In this document: piece after piece, positions 1-10,628 of the stretch
Layout: each line of letters starts with the position of its first letter
Position numbering within the stretch: position 1 is the first letter of the stretch
Assembly: GCA_036346275.1 (NCBI GenBank)
Contig: CM070723.1
Coordinates: 6,386,001-6,450,000 of the forward strand
Direction of reading: 5' to 3'
Length of the DNA: 64,000 nucleotides
Source: Otatea glauca
Taxonomy: Eukaryota; Streptophyta; Magnoliopsida; Poales; Poaceae
Translations under genes and position numbers: made by a program
The notes under the pieces: model-generated
What the model saw: only the letters and a program-made list of their open reading frames with translations
The model's database searches: none
Told to the model about the DNA's origin: nothing

Positions 1-1265
1 TGTTGTTTTGCCTGAGCATGATGCAGAACTTGGATAGAGCAATGTCTTATCGGACTGGGATATTTAAGAAGCCGGTAGATTTCATATAGATGCTTAAGGT
101 ATCTCTCCAATGTCCAATAATGCATTCTTGATATTCACTGTGTCCAATAATACATTCTTGATATTAAATGAATGCCAAATCGCTTAGTCCACGTTTAATC
201 AATATTAATTGTCGATATATAGTTTACGTCCACATGTGTGATATTGAGGGCAGCTTTGTGTGCGTCATACCTTGCTAATCCTCTTATCATTGTGATTACC
301 AACTAAACATATTAGAGACTACTTTACCACCTCATGCTATACGGCGCAGCGTAGCGCGCATCCCAACCTAGTTACTCATAACCACCAATTTAATTCTACA
401 AAATTAACCATATAGGCGAAGCACTAATTTAACCATACAAATACTACTAGGATCAATCCAACATAATTAAGTACCACCTAAATTAAGAAGGATAAGTCTC
501 ACCGATGCAACATAAACACTTAAACCGATCATCATTTTATTTGCTTAGAAAATCTATCCATTGACAATCTTGCAATCATCAATATTATGTTGAGAGGAGA
601 TTTCCATAATTCCAATCATATAGGGCCCACTAAATAATTTTCATGTCTTTCCACTAATAATAGTCTATGACCAAGCAATCCATTAATTTAATAATTCCAA
701 TAATCATCAATCGACAATTAATATTTTGCTCCAATGATCGAATTAATTAACCAATTTTTGTATCACTATAACAATATTCGACCTAATGACCTACTTAATT
801 AAATAATCCAATATCTACCAGCTCACAAATAATATTTAACAATTAAATTATTTATATAAAGCAAAAAGCAATGATTATTTATACCGCCGAACAATTAAGA
901 TCTAATTGGTATCTATACCGGTCTTAAGTCATCAGACTAATTTTTAATGCATGAATATGCAATTGTCAATATTTATATACAGCATGCAAGGCTAAAAGCT
1001 ATGTATGCGAAAATTGAATTGACTACAAAATTTTACCATAAGTGTTGAAAATGAATAAATTCGCCGAGGGCGACTCCTTAACCGCAAGCGACCGAAAAAA
1101 AATTCAGGTCTGTCATCGAAAATCCAGCTCTACCCCTTTTTTCTCTTCTTCTTCTTTACTCTACCCTAGCATCTGCTAGCTCCTGGCTATCCTCTCTCCT
1201 GGACGAACTCCATGACTCCCTCTTTCCTTTCTTCTTTTTCCCCATTACAGCACAAGCCTCTAGTC
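1..1265. other. AT-rich noncoding stretch, unclassified
   Basis: No coding region is supported. The first 1.05 kb is AT-rich with many AATTAATT-like words. From about 1,130 it turns pyrimidine-rich (TCTTCTTCTT runs) and leads into the GC-rich block that follows. It may be the outer part of the retrotransposon debris occupying the next 3 kb, but no LTR edge could be fixed here. Confidence 0.4.
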
Positions 1266-2120
1266 CTATAGTCTCTTTGGCCTCTTCCCCTGGTCAAGCT
1301 CCTCATGGCCGAGCTTACTCCCTACCACGCCGGGCCACGAATACCACACCAGCCGCCACACGCTGTTGTAGCAACACCGTGGGCTGTCGCACGCTGCCGT
1401 GGCAGCAAAGCCACGCTGCTGGCCACCGCTCGACTGTCGTGCCGCTACCACGGCAGCCGTGTCATGCTGCGAGCTGCTGCCACGGCAACGCTGCGAGCTA
1501 CCACTACCTGCCATGGCAGCGCTGCACCACCACTTTGCCTGCGATGGTTGCCTGCACCTCGGCCCTGCCACGGGCTGCCGTGGCAGCACTGTGGAACTGC
1601 AATGTGCTACCGTGGTAGCGCTGCTCCACCATGCAACCGCCGTTGTGGCCTCTGCGGTCACTCTGAGCCGCACCTCGCTGGCCATGCGCTGCGTCACCAT
1701 GAACTGCCTCGTCGGGTCGAGTCGCACCAGCCGTCGGGCGCCGCGCGCCACGCCATCCGCCTCCCTCGTGTTGCCCGTTGCGTGCTGTCGCGCTCCATGT
1801 CCGAGCCATGTTGCTGGCCACCATGAGCCACCGGCCTCGGCCATCATCTTCGCCACGCTCGGCTGCCCGCCGTGCACCCCCAGCCGTGCGCCCACGCTTC
1901 GCACCTTGGCCGGCTGGCCACCTCGCCTTGCCGCATCGTCCCAGCACCGGCCCGTGCAGCCCCCAATCGCCAGCTCCACCACGGGCTGCTGAACTACTGC
2001 CATAGCAGCGCTCCTCGCTACCGTGGCCGTAGGCCGTGCTGCCGCTGAGAGCTGCCACGCCGCTGCCGTGGCAGCGTTTCCTGCGGTCGCCTTGCCTAGG
2101 TGCTGCCATGGCCTCCCGGC
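1266..2120. repeat. GC-rich block of dispersed palindromic GCTGCC-GGCAGC words (left part)
   Basis: The sequence is GC-rich and repeats a self-complementary word built as GCTGCC, a two-base centre (GT, AC or AT), then GGCAGC, with variants such as CTACC-GT-GGTAG in which both arms change together. Copies are near 1,391, 1,448, 1,481, 1,508, 1,565, 1,609 and 2,062. Long open frames on both strands follow from the composition and match no protein I recognise. The block resumes after the inserted LTR-like element at 3,511. Confidence 0.55.
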
Positions 2121-3510
2121 TGTTGGAACACCAAAAAAAACTACCAAAAATAGCCCCAAGACTTGACCCGGACCTTCGATCTCAAGAGCACCACACAAAC
2201 CAACAGAGCAAAGGTTCTTATTATAAGATTACATAGCTTTAACTTCTCATGTTCCTACTTCAAACTAGTACAACCCTCTACTTATATAGCAGATCCCAAC
2301 AACCGAATCAAGCACGAAACGGACACGGCTAACAATCATACTTGCCATACCAGTACATGTCTACGGACTCTAACACAACACTTTCCAATCAAACTTTCCT
2401 AATTACAAACTCTCCTAATTACAAGATTATTTCTATCAATCACCCCCTTAATCTTGTAACGCAACTCTAACTTGTTGAGTTAGTCAGTCTCAACTATGAC
2501 TTACTCAACATTTACTCATTGAGGCAATTGGTCTCAACTACGATTTGTCCAACACATACTCGATACAGGATGGCGAACGCATCTCCAAAGAGTTCCGCCT
2601 TCTTGCTGGCCATACCATCGGTGACGCACCTCATCGACGATTACGAACTTTTGCCTCAGCTCAAATTGTCTTTTCACCGGTAACACAACTTGACGGTGAC
2701 ACAGACTCGCATTAGAGCTTATCTATGAGAGAACTTGAACACACTTGCAAGAACTTTCACGCGCACACACATCTAGAACGATAACTCCTCAACGTCAATT
2801 CACTTCTGCAGCCAAAATCTTCTGATTGCTGGGCGTGGAAAGCGTGCCCCTTTTTTTTCTCTCCAAACGATTTTTTTGCTTTCACGGAACAAAGACAAGC
2901 GCATGCATGTATGCACCGAACTCAATTAGTCGAGATGGCGTTCCCCGAAGAGCACCGGCCAGCGCCACACACCTCTACGGATCGGCATCGAGTGCCGCCT
3001 CGCACACTGCGCCTGAAGCGTCGCTCTTGTTGAGCCTGCATGGCGCACGTCCACACCACTGTTACTCTCGCCGAGCGCGCACTACTCGTGCCTTCACTAG
3101 CCGCCGATCATGCGTCGTCGCGCTCCTGCCGAATCACCACCATCAGGTCAATGCCGCTTTCGACGAACTCGTTGCCTGCACCCGCGCTCGCCGCCACCGT
3201 CGACTGCTGTTTCGCTCCTCTAGCTTGCTTCTTCGGGTGCCGCCCCGGGAGTCTCCTCCTCCCGGGGCAGCGGTTAGGGTTTCGAATCTGAAGCTCTAAT
3301 ATCAATTGTTGGAACAGAACGCCAAAAACTTTAGGACAATTTTCTCTTTTATTTCTTCTCGCTCTGTTCGCTTACAAAACTCAAGTCTACTCCTATATTT
3401 ATACCCAAAACTACAGCCCTAATTAACGGAATATGATTCTACTTCCTTGTCCTAATCCAAACTTTCCCAAAAAAAACAAGACTTTCCTAGTTACAAGATT
3501 AACTCTATCA
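2121..3510 (-). mobile_element. Compact LTR-retrotransposon-like element, minus orientation
   Basis: Two segments begin TGTTGGAACA and end in a similar stretch (CCTAGTTACAAGATTA-like, then CTATCA): 2,121-2,438 and 3,307-3,510. Read on the minus strand, the segment at 3,307 is followed by ATTGATATTAGAGC, a near match to the initiator-tRNA-Met primer site TGGTATCAGAGC. The segment at 2,121 is preceded by purine-rich TAAGGGGGTGAT, a polypurine tract. The order fits LTR, primer site, 868-bp interior, polypurine tract, LTR. The two LTRs differ in length and in their middle parts, and no 5-bp target duplication is seen, so this may be an old element or two related fragments. No gag or pol frame is intact. 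Confidence 0.5.
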
Positions 3511-4270
3511 AGGGCTGCTACTTTGGCAGCTCTGTGACTTGCCATGGGCTGCCGTGGTAGCATCGCGAGACTGCAATGCACTGTCGTGGCAGCCTGAGAG
3601 CTGCTGCGCCATGGCACCTCAGTGCCGCTGCTGCTGCCTGGGTTGCTCAGCCAAGCCACTTCCTTCTCTTCTCCTCCACCGACGCCACCATGCCATGGTC
3701 CTCCCCCCTCCTGCTCTCCAGAGCTCTCAGCCAAGCATGCATGCAAGAAAGGATTGCGAAAATGGAAAGCTTAGGTGATGGAGAATGCACTGGCATAACA
3801 TGCAGGGCTTGATTTTGTGTTCTTAAAAGTGTTTGTGAAGAGAGAAGGTGGAGGGAAGAGACAGCTTGTTCTTGCTGTTGGCTGGAAGAAAGACCAGAGG
3901 GAAATGGGCTCAGGGAGGGGGCTGAGTGAGAGAGAAGTTGCTGCTGGAGTTTCTTGCCTTAGAGAAGAAAAAAAAAAGAAATGGCCAGGGAGTAAAGTGG
4001 TACTGGGAAAGGAAGAAATGGGACAGTGAAGGGGAATGGCAGGGGATGGGTGGGTCTTTTAATGTCTTTCTCCTCTCTTATTTTTGTTTATTGGTATTTT
4101 GGATTGGTTTTGTACTGTTAGCGAGGGATTTAACAACAGAAGAACAACAATTTTTTTTTCTGGGTTTCAGACACTAAATCTTATACTTAAAACTAAATAC
4201 AGTTTGTGTCTTAAATTTACCGACGGCAAATAAATTATTAACCGGCTTTTGAAAATCTAGGTGTTACGAA
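3511..4270. repeat. Right part of the GC-rich palindromic block and purine-rich LTR debris
   Basis: At 3,511-3,640 the GCTGCC/GGCAGC words return, so the LTR-like element at 2,121 split this block. From 3,830 to 4,060 the strand is purine-rich (GAGAGAAG, GGGAAAGGAAG). Near 4,255-4,275 the minus strand reads GTAACACCTAGATTTTC, resembling the TGTAACACC start common on grass Gypsy LTRs, so the whole 1-4.27 kb could be one decayed minus-strand element. That last step is inference. Confidence 0.35.
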
Positions 4271-4520
4271 ACCAAAGAGGATTTATTTAAAACCAACTTG
4301 GTCCATTGTCGATTTTCAATGTTGGCATTACCGTTGTGGTCCAGGTGAGTTGGTAAGGCAAAAAAACCATGATGGGTAAAAGAAATCAGCTGAAACCTGG
4401 CTGATGAAAAAAAAATAGAATAAATTGATCTAGAAAAAAATACATAAAGAAATCTAAAATTACTCTTGAAAAACCACGGGTCTCCTGTCCACTCAACATC
4501 AGCAAGGGCCGGTGACGGAG

Positions 4521-4788
4521 GGACAGGGATCCCTTGAAGTTTGAATGGAGACTGCAAGTTTGACAGTTCCTATTCAACAGAACCGTCCGATCCAGCGAAT
4601 CGACGATCCAGATCGCTTCAAAACTGTGCACTACAGTAACTTATTACAGTAGATGCTACAGCAAAAGAAACTGCTACAGTATTTTTCCTGCAGTACCGAA
4701 GAAAACCTCGCTCGTCGGTTTTTCATCGACGGTTGAATGGGGACTGCCAAACTTGCAGTCCTCGTTCAAACTTCAGGGATCCCTATCC
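4521..4788. mobile_element. Mutator-type foldback MITE, 268 bp
   Basis: Long terminal inverted repeats of about 55 bp are visible. The left end reads GGACAGGGATCCCTTGAAG; the reverse complement of the right end reads GGATAGGGATCCCTGAAG. Flanking 9-mers GTGACGGAG (4,512-4,520) and GCGACGGAG (4,789-4,797) match at 8 of 9 positions, the duplication length of Mutator-like elements. The interior carries several CTACAGTA words. A partial relative lies at 20,077. Confidence 0.75.
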
Positions 4789-4797
4789 GCGACGGAG

Positions 4798-5464
4798 ATT
4801 AGTGGCGAATCTCATGACGGCGGCTAAGTTTTGCTCATCGCACTTTGGTTAGCACTTAATTAGCAGTGACAACCACAGGAATACCGGATAACCACGCCGG
4901 GGGGAAAACACTAATCAATTCAGAGAGTTTGATCGCATCCAGGTACTCACACCACATGCGCATCAATACGTCGTCATGGAGTACTCATCAATTCAGAGAG
5001 TTTGATAGCATTTGTATTGATTTTGATCTTCTATATCGTTACTCCAATAAAAGAATTTAGTCATGGTCATCGTCTTTCCAAGCTTTACCCACCTCGCCTC
5101 AAATTTTTCCTTTACCCCTACAAAATCTCTAACAAAAAAAACAAAAAGAAAATGTCTTATAACAAACATATTAACTACTAAAAATGAAATATGTATTCTA
5201 ACAATCTTCCTTCTCTCCTTTTTATGATATACAATGGAGGTGCAATGCAAACTACGGTGGTGAAGTCACGGGTGTAGTGTAAGGTTGTAAGTCAAGCTCA
5301 ACAGCAGAGACACGATGTGGGTTGAGACTGAGCTTGATCAGACACTGCAGCGGAGTCGAGAGCGTGACGCAAGTTAAACCTAGGAACAACAACTCGACGT
5401 GCTATGTAATGTTATTTTTATATGTAGTAAAGCACAGACATTCGACTAATATGTGTAAATAAAG
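4798..5464. other. Intergenic, no gene seen
   Basis: Nothing coding is supported. A short direct repeat, ATCAATTCAGAGAGTTTGAT, occurs at about 4,914 and again at about 4,987. Confidence 0.4.
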
Positions 5465-5629
5465 GATGATTCCTTGCGCGAAGCAACGACGACCGTCGAC
5501 GACGCGATGGTGGAGAACATGACGGAATTGAATAAGATCTGGGAGAGGCGACTCGAAAAGCGGGTGTCCAAGGTGGACATGGAGGTGGGCAAGTCCGTGC
5601 CGGTCCCTGACCAAAGGGAGCAACGCTGA
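5465..5629 (+). pseudogene. Possible coding fragment with charged, helix-like composition
   Basis: An open frame of 54 codons ends in TGA at 5,627-5,629. Its translation is rich in alternating charged and hydrophobic residues (for example MTELNKIWERRLEKRV) and has coding-like codon use, unlike its AT-rich surroundings. I recognise no family. No promoter, upstream exon or full-length frame is evident. It could be a captured or decayed exon, or chance; the neighbouring hAT-like element starts 50 bp downstream. Confidence 0.25.
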
Positions 5630-5678
5630 TGCACTCACTTGCTTCGCAAAGCAGCTCTCTAAAGAAAGAAAGTCTAGG

Positions 5679-5996
5679 CAGGGTTCACAAAATCGCTCGA
5701 AAATCACGGTTTTCAACAGTATCGAGCTAGTTCGACATCCAAAATCTGTCCGTAAACTGGTCTAATTAAAAAAAATCGAAAAAATATTATGCAACGTAAA
5801 ACCGGTCAAAACCGACGGTTTTCAGTGAAAATCGATCGATTTTAGGTCAAAATCATGTGGCAACGCCGCAATGATCAGCACCCACCGATTGGCCGGTCGA
5901 TTTTTTTATTTTTAAAATAAAATTCAAAAAAATTGAATTCTTAACCCTTCGGTTTCTTACAATTTTCGACTCGATATTTTTTATTTTCGAACCCTG
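5679..5996. mobile_element. hAT-like MITE, 318 bp, with perfect 8-bp target duplication
   Basis: The left end reads CAGGGTTCACAAAAT and the reverse complement of the right end CAGGGTTCGAAAATA, terminal inverted repeats of the hAT type. The flanks are AGTCTAGG at 5,671-5,678 and AGTCTAGG at 5,997-6,004, an exact 8-bp duplication. Subterminal words pair AAAACCG with CGGTTTTC. No transposase frame is present. Confidence 0.88.
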
Positions 5997-6380
5997 AGTC
6001 TAGGGCATCGATCCAAAGCAGGTTGTAGGCAGTGCGTTTTGATAAATAAAAACATGCGTGCTACGTATTTAGTACTTACGTTACATGTCATGGAATAATA
6101 GAGTATATATCGCCCATGTGCGCGTTAATTTATTTTCTTCTCCTTTTGAATGAGATAGCCAATTATCGGGTTGATGTGTGTAGTGCGTTTGTCTATATTG
6201 TGTATTGCCCAATTCACCTTGAATGTTTGCTGCGTGCTGACCTTGATATTCCCTCCCATCCAAGATAATGTAATGCCACTTGTTCCGCTCAACATATAGT
6301 TAATCATTGAGAACTTCTGATCATTTGTTGAATGGAAATTAATCATGTTGGTTAGTTGCCGGTTGACAAACACGGGATAA

Positions 6381-6801
6381 GCACGGCGAAAGAAAAAATT
6401 AAGTAAATTTTACAAAACTATAGGTTTTACATACAAATTATCAGAAAACTATAGATTTTAATTTCTATTTTAAAAAATTACAGATTTTAGGAGAACTTGT
6501 ATCATAAAATTACATGTTTTAGAATTAACCGTTTCTTGTAATGGATCTGATAGTCAGGGCTACATAGCTGCTATGTGGACCCACACTGTTAGACTTGTTA
6601 AAAAACAGTCAATTTTAAAACCTGTAGTTTTTTTAAACAAGTTCTTCTAAGATCTGTATTTTTGTGAAACAAGTTCTTCTAATTAAGATCTCTGGTTTTA
6701 TAAAATAGTAGTTAAAATATATAGTTTTTTTATAGTTTGTATGAAAAATCTATAGTTTCATACAAACTTACTTTAAAAAACTTATGTGGTTCTAGTCGTG
6801 C
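6381..6801. mobile_element. Foldback MITE, about 0.42 kb
   Basis: The first about 90 bp (from GCACGGCG, with CAAAACTATAGG and CATACAAATTAT) is an imperfect inverted copy of the last about 90 bp (ATAGTTTGTATG, CTATAGTTTCATACAAA, ending CGTGC). The centre is AT-rich with one GC-richer patch near 6,540-6,590. I could not settle the target duplication, so the superfamily is open. The 375 bp to its left (6,005-6,380) holds no gene. Confidence 0.6.
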
Positions 6802-7278
6802 TACTTAGACCGAAGGTTGGTATCTGGTGGAGTCACTCGCTAGTGGGCTAGTGGCCTACCACTCGGCCTGCCCCAAGTATCACACGGGATGTTCTATTTC
6901 TGTAACACGGGCTTGCCGAAGTGACCTTCTAGGTTGCTACTTCGGCCGGTCCAAGCATCGAGGAATTGAGACTTACTATTTCGCCAAGTTTTATGCTCCG
7001 GGCCGGCACCGGAACGGATGTGTTTGGCCCCGCGACGGCGCCTCCAAGACGGCTCCAACCACCGGCGACCCTTCCCCACGCCGCGCCGAAACTGCAACCG
7101 CAGACGATGCCACGGCCGCGCGGCATACGGTGGTTTTTGGTAGAGAAATTTGACACTGGTACTATATGATCGGTTATATTACTCAGGCCCAGGTAATGAT
7201 TTCGTAAGGAAATATAAATAAAAAACAACTAATTTAATTTATTAGATTGAAAATAATAAATGATCTATATTAAATTTA
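6802..7278. other. Intergenic, no gene supported
   Basis: A GC-rich patch at 6,990-7,130 gives overlapping short frames on both strands, none with recognisable domains. The remainder is AT-rich. Confidence 0.35.
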
Positions 7279-7859
7279 GGGTCCGTTCGGAAGTGCTCCA
7301 GCTCCTGCTTCTTTTAAATTCTGCTCCGACTCCTCCTGATTCTGATTTTGAGGAATCAGGAGTAGTTTCTCATAGTGTTCGGCTAGCTAGTTGGCTCCAG
7401 ATTCAGGAGAGAGAGGGGGGGGGGAAGAGGATACCTCGGCGGTCGACGCAGTCAAGGAGGCAGCGACGTGTGGAGGCGACCGAGATAGCGGTCGACGCAA
7501 GGAGGCAGCGGTCGGCGCGGGAGGCGACCGATTCGGTTATCAACGCGGGGAGGCAGCGGTCGGCGCAGGAGGAGGGGAAGCGGCTCGGGAGGGGACGCGG
7601 GGAGGCAGCAGTCGGCGCAGGAGGCGACACAGGAGGCGACGCAGGGAGGCGTGGAGGCGAGGCGGGAGGTGGGGAGGCGCACGCTGGGACGGACGGATTC
7701 TCGCGGGGAGTAGGGTCGAGGCCACTCCTCGTCTCGTGTGTATTTTGAAGAATCACTCCGATAAAATCTGATTCTCGAGCACTTGGAGTCGAGACCGTTC
7801 AATAGAGCTCTAACTCTTCCGAACGAGAATCTGGAAGCCAAGCTCTACGGAACAGGCTC
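7279..7859. mobile_element. Tourist/PIF-Harbinger-like element, 581 bp, with internal GGAGGCGAC repeats
   Basis: The left end is GGGTCCGTTCGG and the reverse complement of the right end GAGCCTGTTCCG, with TTA on both sides (7,276-7,278 and 7,860-7,862). This is the 3-bp duplication of PIF-Harbinger elements. Between 7,430 and 7,690 the element contains an irregular GC-rich minisatellite of GGAGGCGAC and GGCAGCGGTCGGCGC words, which creates long spurious frames on both strands. No transposase is present. Confidence 0.7.
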
Positions 7860-7862
7860 TTA

Positions 7863-8389
7863 GCTTACGATAGAAACTAGAAAGAGCTCTTGGGGTATAA
7901 ACCAAGAGCTTTTCTAGCCGCTGACCCACGACACGAGCCGTCCCGGCACGCCAATCAATCAAGGCCGGCGAGCGGTGGTGAGTACCCAAGAAATGTCAAA
8001 GACGACGTAAATGGAGAGGAGTACTCCCATCTGCTCCCTGCCCATCCCGGCCCCCTACGTCCCCGAATTAACTGGCCATTTCAAATCACTCACAACCACG
8101 CACGCATTTAAACCATGCGTGTGTGCGTGAGCGAAGCAAGCAAGCGGCTGGAGACGCTGACACTGCATGCGTTCGGCCGTAGCCCTATGCCTTCAAGTCA
8201 CCCGAAACGCTCGGCCAGCCGGCCTGGCACGTCCCCCGGCGTCGATCTCCAGACATCGACGGCCGGCTGCGCGCCAGCCGAGTACGTGGGACGGTGGGAG
8301 CCTTTACTGATTAATGATACTGGGACGGGCGACGCATTTGCTGCTCTCATTTGTTGGGAAGCCAGCCAGGCAAGGCAGTGTTATTTTGA
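7863..8389. other. Intergenic, GC-moderate, no gene supported
   Basis: A frame of about 90 codons begins near 8,115 but has no recognisable domain, splice partner or promoter. Confidence 0.3.
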
Positions 8390-8602
8390 ATAACGCAACT
8401 TTGACTCTAAATTCTATCGTAGTAATGTCTTTATAAAACTCAATAAAATTATAATATTATGAAAGTATTTTTTTAGATAAATTCACGTATATGATTTTTA
8501 TATGTTCAACTTAAATATTTTAAAGGATAATTATAGTCAAAGTTTTGAAAGTTTAACTATATTTATATCTAAAACTATATGTATTTGTGATCGAAGAGAG
8601 TA
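8390..8602. mobile_element. Left-truncated Stowaway-like MITE
   Basis: The right end reads ATCGAAGAGAGTA, the complement of a TACTCTCTTCGAT terminus. The interior shares CAATAAAATTATAATATTATG with the MITEs at 20,524 and 56,327. The left terminal repeat is not found, so this copy is truncated or decayed. Confidence 0.6.
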
Positions 8603-9140
8603 GTAGGAGTTGTGTTCAGCGGTTCGCAATCAAGTCTAGCCGATGATCACCCAATATATACAGCTGCAATGAAAGCTACTGCTACTGCCACCTCAATGTC
8701 ATCCCCATGACATGATACTCAATGTGTGAGCTTGCAGTAGTGGTCTCGAACTCTCGATCGCCACCTTTTCTTCCTCTGCTTAAATTGTGCCTGTACTATG
8801 AAGTATGAACACACTAGATTAAATTCTTAGTACTGCTAATACAGAGTACAGAGTACTTGGCGTCAGAAATATGCAAGGGTGGTGAACTGGTTTAGCTGGC
8901 GAAGAGATTGCACAGGTGCAGCAAATTGGCAAGTGAGGTAGGTTCAACATCCCGCAGCATGGAGCGGACAAAAAGCTGTACTTTGCTGACACATCGGTCC
9001 ACAGTGCTTGGGCCCCCAGATGGTGCAGGCTGGATAGGGATTAGTGCAGTTGCCATAGCAAGTGCAACCACAGAATCATGGATGACTCAGATTTTACGTG
9101 GTATTGTTGAGCTATATTACTGTAGCACGCGTTTCGTTGT
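8603..9140. other. Intergenic, no gene seen
   Basis: Low-complexity and unique sequence without a supported frame. A short GAGTACAGAGTAC duplication lies near 8,845. Confidence 0.35.
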
Positions 9141-9148
9141 GTCTGCAG

Positions 9149-10620
9149 TAAGATTCCAAAATTCAGCGAAATTTCGGAAATCTCGTCCGAGATTTTGGAT
9201 TTTGACCGGGGACAGAATCTAAAATCCCGATCGGATAAAAAAAAATCCAAAATGCTACAGCAATGTCAAAAATTTCGGCGAGATTTTGCCAAATCTTGCC
9301 GAAATCTTGGTTAATTTGATCGGAATTTCACTTTTGATGACCAAATTTGGACCAATAACCCTTAAGAAAGTCATATTCCATGAAAATTTGTTGAAAACCA
9401 AAATTTTGAGACATTTTATAATTTTGACAGAAACAATGTCAGTTTTTTATAAAATTGAACAAGATTGATCATAATCTAAAAAATTCATGATACTATCTTT
9501 AGCAGTGTAGGATCATATAGAAAAAATTTCAAAATAATTGAATTTCATTTGTTATCTTTGAAAAATCAAAAACAGAATGAACATAACTGAGATAGTAACC
9601 TTGTCAGAATTTTATAAATTTTCTCGAGTCTGATCATGATCCAAAATTTTCATGAGAGCTTAAGCATAGCCTCAAAACCATTCTACAATTTTTTTAAAAA
9701 AACTAAACTTTTTTTATTTGCTCAATCAAATATATGAAAGCATCGAACTTCATTTATTATATTTCAAAAATAAAAAACAGAAAGAATATAAATGGTACAT
9801 TACGCTTGTAAGAATTTTATAAATTCATTAGAGTGTGGTCATGATCCAAAATTTTTATAAGAGATTAAGCATTGCCTTAGCACCCTTCTGTAAAAGTTTG
9901 AAAAATTCTAAACCTTTTTTGTTTGCTCAAGCAAATCTATGTATTGATCATTAGGCTTTTATAAGGACGTTGTACTGTCTGAATTTTTGAAAATCATTGA
10001 AGCTTGAACATCATCTGAAAATTTTATGGAAACATTGATGATTCATCAAGACCATCCACAAAAAAATTCAAAATTCTATAACATGGTTTGAACCATTTTT
10101 CATTCGGTTGAAGTTTGCCGGTAAGGCTTTTATCAAGATAATAGCACTTTTAGATTTTTTTTAAATTCCTGAAGCTTGATCATCATCCGAAAAATTTATG
10201 AAAATATTATTGATGCATTAGGACCATCCAAAAAAAATCAAAAAATTATAACGTGATTTATTCCATTTTTCATTAGTTCAAATTTGCCGTTTAGCCTTTT
10301 ATCAGGACAATACCACTGTCAGAATTTTTAAAAATTTCTCAAGCTTGATCATCATCTAAAAATTTTATGGGAATATTAGTGATGTGTCAGGATCATCTAC
10401 AAAAAAAATCAAAAATTTTGCATTATTTTTCGCTCGGTTCAATTTTACCGAAATCTCGGTGAGATTTCTGTATTTCTTGACAAAATCTCGTTTGAAAAAG
10501 ATCGGATTTGAATTTTGGTTTTTGCATTTCGTCCAGAACTTGTTTGAAATTCCGAGATCTCGACGAAATTTTGAATTTCGCCCATCCGAGAGGTCAACCG
10601 AAACAAGATTTTAAACCCTA
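9149..10620. mobile_element. hAT-like non-autonomous element, 1.47 kb, filled with about 170-bp tandem monomers
   Basis: Ends are TAAGATTCCAAAAT on the left and, reverse complemented, TAGGGTTTAAAATC on the right. Flanks GTCTGCAG (9,141-9,148) and GTTTGCAA (10,621-10,628) match at 6 of 8, consistent with an aged 8-bp duplication. The interior is a degenerate tandem array: the landmark AAGCTTGATCATCATC recurs in recognisable form at 9,461, 9,626, 9,831, 10,000, 10,172 and 10,341, spaced 165, 205, 169, 172 and 169 bp. The outer parts carry CGAAATCTCG-like words. No coding frame is supported. It shares its monomer, inverted, with the element at 13,640. Confidence 0.72.
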
Positions 10621-10628
10621 GTTTGCAA

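Noticed and set aside
1266..2198. Long opposing frames of 170-310 codons
   Set aside because: They translate a GC-rich palindromic repeat and show no domain or splice structure.
7260..7841. Frames of 117-162 codons over the Tourist-like element
   Set aside because: They read through the GGAGGCGAC minisatellite on both strands.
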